Assembly (NCBI GenBank): GCA_024679435.1
Contig: JAIBDK010000152.1
Span: 1-6,043, forward strand
Direction of reading: 5' to 3'
DNA from: Gammaproteobacteria bacterium
GTDB lineage: Bacteria; Pseudomonadota; Gammaproteobacteria; Arenicellales; Poriferihabitantaceae
Length of the DNA: 6,043 nt
The notes beneath the pieces were generated by a model. The model did not search any database. It had not been told where the DNA came from and saw only the letters and a list, made by a program, of their open reading frames with translations. Position numbers and translations under genes: made by a program. This document shows positions 1 to 5,613 of this stretch, piece by piece (within the stretch, counting starts at the first letter, position 1; each line of letters begins with the position of its first letter).

Positions 1-424
1 CGGTAACGATATCCTGCATCTGCGGCAATGACACCGGCCACTGATTAGGACCACGAAGACGTAACCATGCGGGGTCCTCTTTCGCCATTGAAATTGCCGG
101 CTCTTCTGGGCCAATGTCTAACTGGTCCCGCCAGTCATTTTTACCCTGAGTGACTTCATCCCCCAGTATCGTGTACCCCCTGAAATGTGGAGATTTGCCA
201 ATGGCAATCTCATATCGCTGGTCCGCAGGCAAAGCAAAAAAACGTTCTGCAATTGCCATGATATCGTTATCCTTGACATCAGAAATTCCGTGACCGACGA
301 GATAGAAAAACCCGGGATCATGACAAGCTCTGGCGAGTTCTGTAACGAATAGCTTTGCCGCCTCACTATGCGGGTTCACAAGAAAGTCGGCAATATTCAG
401 GACGGGCAACACGGATGAATTCAT
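1..424 (-). CDS. Isopenicillin-N-synthase-like 2-oxoglutarate/Fe(II) oxygenase, N-terminal part (3' end outside window)
   Basis: Reading the minus strand from the ATG at 424-422 gives 141 residues running off the left edge. The protein begins MNSSVLPVLNIADF and shows the non-haem dioxygenase N-terminal (DIOX_N) pattern: an 'ARACHDPGFFYLVGHGI' stretch at about residues 31-47, 'AIAERFFALPADQR' at about 57-70, a 'FRGYTILGDE' segment at about 81-90 and 'DWRDQLDIGPEEP' at about 97-109. This layout is typical of the isopenicillin N synthase/flavonol synthase/ACC oxidase superfamily, which in bacteria includes many oxygenases of unknown substrate. The HxD...H iron ligands and the RxS 2-oxoglutarate motif lie in the missing C-terminal half, so cofactor use is assumed from the family. 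An in-frame stop (TAA) four codons upstream limits the start to this ATG or the TTG just before it; no clear Shine-Dalgarno is seen. It is divergent from the plus-strand operon. Family call is firm, substrate unknown. Confidence 0.87.
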   Translation of the reverse strand, partial: MNSSVLPVLNIADFLVNPHSEAAKLFVTELARACHDPGFFYLVGHGISDVKDNDIMAIAERFFALPADQRYEIAIGKSPHFRGYTILGDEVTQGKNDWRDQLDIGPEEPAISMAKEDPAWLRLRGPNQWPVSLPQMQDIVT

Positions 425-450
425 CAAGCCAATTTAAGTCAGCAGTACAA

Positions 451-479
451 ATTAAGTATGCATCAAAATATGCCATCAA
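451..479 (-). promoter_or_regulatory. Candidate sigma70 promoter for the divergent oxygenase gene
   Basis: Read on the minus strand, TTGATG (479-474) is followed after 17 bases by CTTAAT (456-451). These match the -35 and -10 consensus at four of six positions each, with ideal spacing. Transcription would begin about 20-25 bases ahead of the oxygenase ATG at 424. The match is modest and could be chance in an AT-rich intergenic stretch. Confidence 0.3.
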
Positions 480-822
480 GGAAGTCAGGGAGCACCGCAT
501 CGGACCCGCAATCAAAGAGGTTGGATACAGAGTGGTAAAACTAATCCACAAATGGATCTTAAAGCCAAACAGGAAGATCGAATTTAAGAGGCACGCTAAA
601 AACAACTTCAAGGTTCAGTGATACAAATCTATCCTTTCGTAACTAATGCAGTTCGACAGAATCCAGGTGCAATATCACTGGCTGACTAGTAGCGATAAAC
701 ATAAAAACGCCAGGCAAAAAACACCGTGTGCTTCTTGATTTGCTGACCTTTACAGTTTTTCATGGTTTCATCCAGGCAATGACCGGCCCGATAAACGGGG
801 CATGACAAAATTATCTTCCAGA

Positions 823-889
823 TCCGCGATTAATCGGCTGACTCTGAGTGGATAAATATGTAATATTCTGGGGTCCGCGGTTAATAACC
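823..889. repeat. Paired direct repeat with palindromic cores (possible operator)
   Basis: TCCGCGATTAAT (823-834) recurs as TCCGCGGTTAAT (874-885), 11 of 12 bases identical and 51 bases apart, close to five helical turns. The first copy lies over a perfect 10-base palindrome CGATTAATCG (827-836). The second lies over an inverted repeat GGTTA-A-TAACC (879-889). Two similar dyads on about the same helical face upstream of an operon is how many dimeric regulators bind. Short palindromes of this size do occur by chance in 676 bases, so this stays a candidate. Confidence 0.3.
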
Positions 890-1009
890 AACCGTGCATA
901 CTGGCACGAAATACTTTCAGTTAAAGTGAATTCACAACTTACTTACTGGTGTGGCGTATCTTCGATTGATGTTGCGGATATTTAACGGCCGAACTATTTC
1001 TGACTATGC

Positions 1010-1039
1010 TTTACAAATTAATGTCTGCGATCATAGAGT
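1010..1039 (+). promoter_or_regulatory. Candidate sigma70 promoter for the hydroxy-acid oxidase operon
   Basis: TTTACA (1010-1015, five of six matches to TTGACA) is followed by an 18-base spacer and TAGAGT (1034-1039, four of six matches to TATAAT). Initiation near 1046 would leave a leader of about 55 bases before the TTG at 1101. The -35 is good and the -10 weak, which would suit an activated promoter. Confidence 0.3.
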
Positions 1040-1100
1040 TTTAACAAAATAAACCTGGTCTGACTTTTTCCACGCATTCTTAAACAGGGTTCAACACAAA

Positions 1101-2228
1101 TTGATTAACACTCCTCTCGTGACTGTTTCAGACGCTCGCAGCGCGGCAAAACGGCGATTGCCACGAATGATATTTGACTATATTGATGGCGCAGCTGGCA
1201 ATGAATACGGTTGTGGAATAAACCAGTCGAGACTGGAAGAAATTCGCTTACAACCCCGGGTGCTGGTCAACACTGAAGATCGTTCTCTAAAGAAAACCCT
1301 GTTTGGCCGGGAGTGGGATTTGCCTTTTGGAATTGCACCCATGGGGATGTGTAATCTGAGTTGGCCCGGCGGCGACGAAATGCTGGCCGCGGCCGCGGTC
1401 AAACATAATATTCCGGTCGGCCTCTCAACCATGGCTTCCAGCAGTATAGAACAAACATTTGATCGTGCCGGCACCCATGCCTGGTTTCAGCTTTATGTCG
1501 GTCAGTCCGAAGAAGTTGCTTTTAATATGGTAGATCGTGCCCGTATCTGCGGCTATGAAACTATTATGCTTACCGTGGATGTGCCGATTCTGGCCCCACG
1601 TCCCCGAGAAAGGCGTAACGGATTTCAGTCACCGGTGAAAATCGGTCCTCGTCAGTTCCTGGATTTCGCTATTCATCCGCAATGGTCTATCCGCACATTA
1701 CTGACTGGCATCCCGAAAATTGCTAATAACGAAAATGATCTCGGCCAGAAGAAATTTGTTCGTAATGAAAGCCGGGGTAAAGTTGACTGGGGTTTTCTAG
1801 ATCGGCTCCGCAACCATTGGAAAGGCAACCTGATAGTCAAAGGTGTTCTGCATTGCGAAGATGCAGTGCGTATTCGCAATGCGGGTGTTGACGGCGTGTA
1901 CATCTCAAATCACGGTGGACGTCAGCTGGACAGTGCGCCAGCCGCTATCGATACTCTGGGCCTGATTAGAGAAGCGGTAGGCCGGGATTATCCTTTACTC
2001 TTTGACAGTGGTGTTCGCAACGGTGAATCGGTCATTAAGGCCTTGGCGATGGGGGCTGACTTCGTACTTATGGGCAGACCGTTTCTTTACGGAATGGGTG
2101 CCAATGGACAACAAGGCCTGGAAGAGATCATTCGTTATATGCGTGAAGAAATCAATGTCGGACTGACTCAGCTGGGAAAAACAGATATCAACGATGTGGA
2201 TTCAGGTGTTCTGTTTTCTCTGCCATAG
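1101..2228 (+). CDS. FMN-dependent alpha-hydroxy-acid dehydrogenase/oxidase (mandelate/lactate dehydrogenase-like)
   Basis: A 375-residue single-domain TIM-barrel flavoenzyme of the glycolate oxidase/L-lactate dehydrogenase/(S)-mandelate dehydrogenase family, of normal length. It should oxidise an (S)-2-hydroxy acid to the 2-oxo acid, passing electrons to oxygen or the respiratory chain. The catalytic set appears complete: Y27 (FDYIDG), Y132 (QLY), D160 (LTVDVP), R167, K247 (IVKG), and H271 with R274 in the signature SNHGGRQ. Phosphate-binding DSGVR (301-305) and MGRPFLYG (324-331) follow. The 'SWPGGD' segment (87-92) and the basic/hydrophobic loop at about 178-225 resemble membrane-associated mandelate dehydrogenase more than plant glycolate oxidase. 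It starts at TTG, preceded by AGGG at 1086-1089 with about 11 bases spacing; an in-frame stop lies at 1050-1052, and GTG at 1119 is the only near alternative. It is the first gene of the apparent operon. Substrate cannot be told from sequence. Confidence 0.92.
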   Translation: MINTPLVTVSDARSAAKRRLPRMIFDYIDGAAGNEYGCGINQSRLEEIRLQPRVLVNTEDRSLKKTLFGREWDLPFGIAPMGMCNLSWPGGDEMLAAAAVKHNIPVGLSTMASSSIEQTFDRAGTHAWFQLYVGQSEEVAFNMVDRARICGYETIMLTVDVPILAPRPRERRNGFQSPVKIGPRQFLDFAIHPQWSIRTLLTGIPKIANNENDLGQKKFVRNESRGKVDWGFLDRLRNHWKGNLIVKGVLHCEDAVRIRNAGVDGVYISNHGGRQLDSAPAAIDTLGLIREAVGRDYPLLFDSGVRNGESVIKALAMGADFVLMGRPFLYGMGANGQQGLEEIIRYMREEINVGLTQLGKTDINDVDSGVLFSLP

Positions 2229-2293
2229 AGACAGACCGGATATTATCAAAGCAGAGCCCAAATTTTATAAATCACTTTAAATCTATTTACACT

Positions 2294-3994
2294 ATGAAAG
2301 TACGTGGCGGAATGTTGCTCGCCAGAGCATTACAGGAAAAGGGAGTAACCCATGTTTTCACCCTGAGCGGTGGCTTTTGCAATCCAGCACTCGAAGGCTT
2401 CATGGACTGCGGAATCCCGGTTATTAACGCCCCCCACGAGCAGGTAGCGGGTCATCTTGCAGATGGGCACACCCGAATCACCCGAACACCTGCAGTATGT
2501 TTGGTCGGCCCAGAGGGATTTGCCACCGCCATCCCGGCGATGATGGAAGCCTGGGGAGAGCGCTCACCCGTGATTTTCGTCACCGGTTCAAGCACCCTGA
2601 AACGTCAGGGCAGCGGAGGTTTCAAGGAAATAGATGACGTCGCAATAGCAGCTCCGCTCACTAAACACAGCGTTTCCATAACAGATGGTGAACGAATCTC
2701 AGAATGCGTGGACCGCGCGTGGACGGTCGCATTAAGCGGATATCAGGGTGCGGTTCATCTGAGTATTCCAGTAGACATCATGTTCAGCTCGTTCGAAGAA
2801 AATTCCATGCGTGATGAACGGCCCTATGACCGATCGAACCGACGGCCCGCCCGCGCCTGGCCCTGCCCTGATGATTTAGAGCCAATACTTGAAATTATTA
2901 GCAACGCCGCAAAACCCATGTTAATTGCAGGCCACGGAGTCTGGTGGTCAAAATCCGAAAAACAACTGGAATCACTGGCGATATCTCTTAATATTCCGGT
3001 TTTCAATGTCCCATATCATCAAAAACTCCTGCCCGAAACCAGCAAAGCATACATGGGACTTGCAGATATCCATCAGTATCAACCCGCCAGAGACGCCCTC
3101 GAACAGGCCGATGTTGTGATTATGGTCGGCGCGAGGTTGGATAATCAGATGAACTTCGGAAATGCACCTTTTTTTCCCGACACCCTTAAGTTGATTTGTG
3201 TCAATGCTTCCCACGAAGAAATGGAAATGAACCGCTCAGCAGATTACGGGCTTCTCAGTGACCCCGGCGCTTTTTTTGAAGCGCTGGCGAATCTCGACCC
3301 TTTCGACCCCGGGTGGATCGAATCCAATAGACAACTCAGATCGCAATGGGTGAATCAAACGATCGTAAATATACCCGAGCTTGGCGGGGATCGTATCCAT
3401 CCTTTGCAACTTGCAATCGATGTGCAGACGGCTATGGAGGACGATGACTGGCTAATCATTGATGGCGGTAACACGCATTTCTGGTCTGAAATCGCGGTCA
3501 ACATATCGGGATGGCAGGGTCGGAAACTGGGCAATATTCTCCATCCCGGCACCTTCAGCATGCTCGGGGTGGGTGTGCCTTTTGCCATCACCGCAAAGCT
3601 CGAAAACCCAAACAAAAGCGTAGTCGTCATCAGCGGCGACGGTGCCTTCCTCTCCGGAGGCTCCAGCATTGAAGCTGCATTTCAGGAAAACTTGCCTATC
3701 GTCGTGGTAATCGACAACAATGGCGGACTGGACTGTATCTCCCAGCAACAGGAGCGTCTGTTCTCCAACCAACAGCATTTTGCAACAGATTTCAGGGATA
3801 TCCCGTTTCACGCCATGTTCGAAGGGCTCGGTGGCTATGGTGAACTGGTCGAGCGAAGACACGATATTATTCCCGCAGTTCAACGTGCCATTGCAAGTGG
3901 GAAAACCGCCTGTGTCAACGTCAAAACCGTCGGGCATATCAGCCCCATCGTGTTGGCCACTACCAGTAAACGTGATAAAGCATCCATCGAGTAA
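2294..3994 (+). CDS. Thiamine-diphosphate-dependent enzyme (acetolactate synthase/benzoylformate decarboxylase superfamily)
   Basis: A 566-residue protein with the three-domain layout of ThDP enzymes: an N-terminal pyrimidine-binding domain (about 1-165) with the catalytic glutamate E49 in 'PHEQVAGHLADG'; a central domain (about 190-330) with 'PMLIAGHGVW'; and a C-terminal pyrophosphate-binding domain (about 365-550) with the metal motif GDG (448-450) followed 25 residues later by NN (475-476). Such enzymes decarboxylate a 2-oxo acid and release an aldehyde or transfer the acyl unit. Placed 65 bases after a 2-hydroxy-acid oxidase, it is well placed to take that enzyme's 2-oxo acid. E49 argues against glyoxylate carboligase, which lacks this Glu. 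Unusual points are GPE (72-74) where many relatives have GPG, FKE (110-112) where FQE is common, and NNGGLD after the metal motif. The ATG fits the family N terminus (MKVRGGMLLARAL) but has no clear Shine-Dalgarno. Superfamily is certain; exact reaction is not. Confidence 0.9.
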   Translation: MKVRGGMLLARALQEKGVTHVFTLSGGFCNPALEGFMDCGIPVINAPHEQVAGHLADGHTRITRTPAVCLVGPEGFATAIPAMMEAWGERSPVIFVTGSSTLKRQGSGGFKEIDDVAIAAPLTKHSVSITDGERISECVDRAWTVALSGYQGAVHLSIPVDIMFSSFEENSMRDERPYDRSNRRPARAWPCPDDLEPILEIISNAAKPMLIAGHGVWWSKSEKQLESLAISLNIPVFNVPYHQKLLPETSKAYMGLADIHQYQPARDALEQADVVIMVGARLDNQMNFGNAPFFPDTLKLICVNASHEEMEMNRSADYGLLSDPGAFFEALANLDPFDPGWIESNRQLRSQWVNQTIVNIPELGGDRIHPLQLAIDVQTAMEDDDWLIIDGGNTHFWSEIAVNISGWQGRKLGNILHPGTFSMLGVGVPFAITAKLENPNKSVVVISGDGAFLSGGSSIEAAFQENLPIVVVIDNNGGLDCISQQQERLFSNQQHFATDFRDIPFHAMFEGLGGYGELVERRHDIIPAVQRAIASGKTACVNVKTVGHISPIVLATTSKRDKASIE

Positions 3995-4028
3995 TATTAG
4001 CTTTCAAAGCTCCACGAGAAAAATCATT

Positions 4029-4382
4029 ATGGCAACCGTATCCTCACATATTCTCGATACCGTATCAGGGATTTCCGCTGTTGGTGTCCGAGTCCAGCTT
4101 TTCCGAATTACAAGCGTAAAAAGGGATTTAATGTTTGATGTTCACAGCAGCGACGAAGGCAGGATAATTGAATCTGTTGATCTGTCCAATGCGGAGAACG
4201 AAAGTGAATACGAACTAATTTTTCACGGGGCCGACTATTTTTCAACACAACCCTGCCCTGCCCAAAGCAGCGAGTGCATGAAAGTTGTGATACTGCGGTT
4301 TTCAATGGCCGACCCCGACAAACGCTACCACATGCCGATAATGCTATCTCCACACTCATATTCGGTATGGTGGTCGAGCTGA
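4029..4382 (+). CDS. Transthyretin/5-hydroxyisourate-hydrolase-like protein with altered C-terminal motif
   Basis: A 117-residue protein matching the bacterial HIUase (transthyretin-like) family in length and order of motifs: SSHILDT (5-11) near the N terminus, 'SGISAVGVRVQLF' (13-25), DEGRI (42-46), 'YELIFHGADYF' (61-71) and YHMPIMLSPHSYS (100-112). The three family catalytic residues have counterparts: H7, R45 and H101. However, HIUases end in the signature YRGS, and this protein ends in WWSS, losing the Tyr and Arg that line the substrate pocket. No uricase, OHCU decarboxylase or other purine gene is nearby. I infer a hydrolase or binding protein with a different substrate, perhaps a lactone, imide or similar intermediate of this pathway. 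The ATG lies 34 bases after the preceding stop with only a weak GAG about 10 bases upstream; the frame stays open further upstream but there it is only a shadow of the ThDP gene. Confidence 0.82.
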   Translation: MATVSSHILDTVSGISAVGVRVQLFRITSVKRDLMFDVHSSDEGRIIESVDLSNAENESEYELIFHGADYFSTQPCPAQSSECMKVVILRFSMADPDKRYHMPIMLSPHSYSVWWSS

Positions 4383-4447
4383 TTATCTTTGCAAACCCGT
4401 CTAAATTTCGCCGTTTATTGTCATCATAAAAATAACCAACCGCTTGC

Positions 4448-5569
4448 ATGTCATCACCAAAACTTAACTATTCCCGACGAATTCGTTCGACCCCCTACAC
4501 GTCCCGGGTAGAAGCACTCGGTGTATCCGGGTACTCAGTGGTAAATCACACTATCCTGCCAAAAGGATTCCAAAATTCCGTTGAAGAAGATTACTGGCAT
4601 CTAAAAGAGCACGTGCAGATCTGGGATGTCGGTTGCCAGCGTCAGGTGGAAATATGCGGGGTTGATGCCGCACACTTGACCCAACTTATGACGCCAAGAG
4701 ATTTGAGTCATGCACAAATTGGTCAATGCCTGTATGCCCCCATGGTCGATGAAAATGGCGGCATGCTCAATGACCCCGTTATTCTAAAACTGGCAGAAGA
4801 CAGATTCTGGCTGTCTATTGCGGATGCCGATATGCTGCTGTGGGCTAAAGGCCTTGCACTTGGGATGAAACTGAATGTCGCCGTGAATGAGCCGGATGTT
4901 TGGCCGTTGGCAATTCAAGGTCCAAAGTCCGATGATCTTGTATCCCGGGTTTTTGGAAACAGTATAAGAAAAATTGGTTTTTTTGAATTCGAAAAATACC
5001 CGTTCATGGGGCGGGATCTATTGGTCGCCCGAACCGGCTATAGCAAACAGGGCGGATTTGAATTTTACCTCAATGATTTTACGCTGGGAACCGCCCTTTG
5101 GGATACGCTCTGGAAAGCCGGAGAGGGGCTTAATCTGCGGCCGGGAAGCCCCAATCTGATTGAGCGAGTAGAAGGCGGATTGCTATCTTTTGGCAACGAA
5201 ATGACACGAGAAAATAATCCGCTTGAATGCGGGTTGGAAAAATATTGCCAGCTGGATGGCTCCATCCACTATATCGGACTTGAAGCTTTACAGAAAATAG
5301 CCAAATCAGGCTCTAAACAAGCTGTTCGAGGGGTGATTTTTGAGGGAGAAAAATGCCCGCCATGCCAACATCCGTGGCCTATACGATTAGATAACAGGCA
5401 GATCGGTTACGTCACCACTGCAATCTGGTCGCCAAGGTTTGAGCAGAATGTTGCCCTGGCAATTGTCGACAACAACTACCAGAGTCCGAATACCCCGGTC
5501 ACAGTTGAGGTAAGTGATAGTTCGTTCAGCAATGGCAGGGTGGTTGATTTACCGATGCAGGATCCATAA
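4448..5569 (+). CDS. dmdA-like: DMSP demethylase-like (DmdA/GcvT family) tetrahydrofolate-dependent demethylase
   Basis: A 373-residue protein of the GcvT/DmdA fold: a folate-binding domain (about 45-265) and a C-terminal barrel (about 290-370). It matches DmdA, which moves a methyl from dimethylsulfoniopropionate to tetrahydrofolate giving methylmercaptopropionate, better than glycine-cleavage GcvT. DmdA-type stretches are 'SRRIRSTPYTSRVEALGV' (9-26), 'EEDYWHLKEHVQIWDV' (46-61), 'TPRDLS' (82-87), 'GGMLNDPV' (104-111), 'SIADADMLLW' (123-132), 'GYSKQGGFEFY' (197-207) and 'CPNLIERIEGGLLS'-like SPNLIERVEGGLLSFGNEMT (234-253). D109 probably matches the conserved folate-site Asp of GcvT. No glycine-cleavage genes (gcvH, gcvP) are adjacent. 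From memory, SAR11 DmdA has EPDVSPLAVQG where this has EPDVWPLAIQG (149-158), so a relative with a shifted substrate is possible. It starts at ATG 65 bases after the preceding stop with no evident Shine-Dalgarno; upstream starts do not extend the DmdA-like N terminus. Confidence 0.82.
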   Translation: MSSPKLNYSRRIRSTPYTSRVEALGVSGYSVVNHTILPKGFQNSVEEDYWHLKEHVQIWDVGCQRQVEICGVDAAHLTQLMTPRDLSHAQIGQCLYAPMVDENGGMLNDPVILKLAEDRFWLSIADADMLLWAKGLALGMKLNVAVNEPDVWPLAIQGPKSDDLVSRVFGNSIRKIGFFEFEKYPFMGRDLLVARTGYSKQGGFEFYLNDFTLGTALWDTLWKAGEGLNLRPGSPNLIERVEGGLLSFGNEMTRENNPLECGLEKYCQLDGSIHYIGLEALQKIAKSGSKQAVRGVIFEGEKCPPCQHPWPIRLDNRQIGYVTTAIWSPRFEQNVALAIVDNNYQSPNTPVTVEVSDSSFSNGRVVDLPMQDP

Positions 5570-5602
5570 CGGGTATTAATGAACTCAAGCCGGGCCACTA
5601 AT

Positions 5603-5607
5603 GGGAG
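5603..5607 (+). promoter_or_regulatory. Ribosome binding site of the GST gene
   Basis: GGGAG lies six bases ahead of the ATG at 5614. It is the clearest Shine-Dalgarno in the window and settles the start over the ATG at 5601, whose frame stops after six codons. The upstream genes of this operon lack a comparable site. Confidence 0.65.
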
Positions 5608-5613
5608 ACAAAA

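Larger units (their letters stand above)
425..1100. other. 676-base divergent intergenic region, no convincing gene
   Basis: This stretch separates the minus-strand oxygenase from the plus-strand operon. It is AT-rich and stop-dense in most frames. I see no tRNA, rRNA, CRISPR or insertion-sequence signature. It holds one low-confidence basic reading frame (415-621, plus strand), candidate promoters for both flanking units and short palindromes at 827-836, 879-889 and 926-935. Its size is more than a simple divergent promoter needs, so it may hold regulatory sites, a small RNA, or decayed sequence; none can be shown from sequence alone. Confidence 0.6.

Noticed and set aside
646..738. 30-codon plus-strand frame starting at ATG 646
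   Set aside because: Too short, no ribosome site, no recognisable composition or motif.
786..801. Hairpin CCCG-ATAAA-CGGG as a transcription terminator
   Set aside because: The stem is only four pairs and no T tract follows on either strand.
1101..2228. Lactate 2-monooxygenase acting as a one-step oxidative decarboxylase
   Set aside because: The sequence pattern, including the SWPGGD segment and long basic loop, is closer to mandelate/lactate dehydrogenases, and a separate decarboxylase gene lies next to it; not formally excluded.
3452..3937. 161-codon open frame on the minus strand
   Set aside because: It lies wholly within the ThDP gene, whose frame carries clear family motifs throughout; the opposite frame shows no recognisable domain.
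2294..3994. Glyoxylate carboligase, which would fit with a glycolate oxidase and an HIUase-like gene
   Set aside because: Glyoxylate carboligase lacks the catalytic glutamate of the pyrimidine-binding domain; this protein has it (E49 in PHEQ), and no tartronate semialdehyde reductase or hydroxypyruvate isomerase follows.
3720..4028. Upstream extension of the HIUase-like frame to an ATG at 3720
   Set aside because: The extra 103 codons overlap the ThDP gene and resemble no protein; the ATG at 4029 gives the exact family length and N terminus.
4448..5569. Glycine cleavage T protein (gcvT)
   Set aside because: No gcvH or gcvP nearby, and the N-terminal and central motifs follow the DmdA pattern (HVQIWDV, GGMLNDP, SKQGG) rather than that of GcvT.
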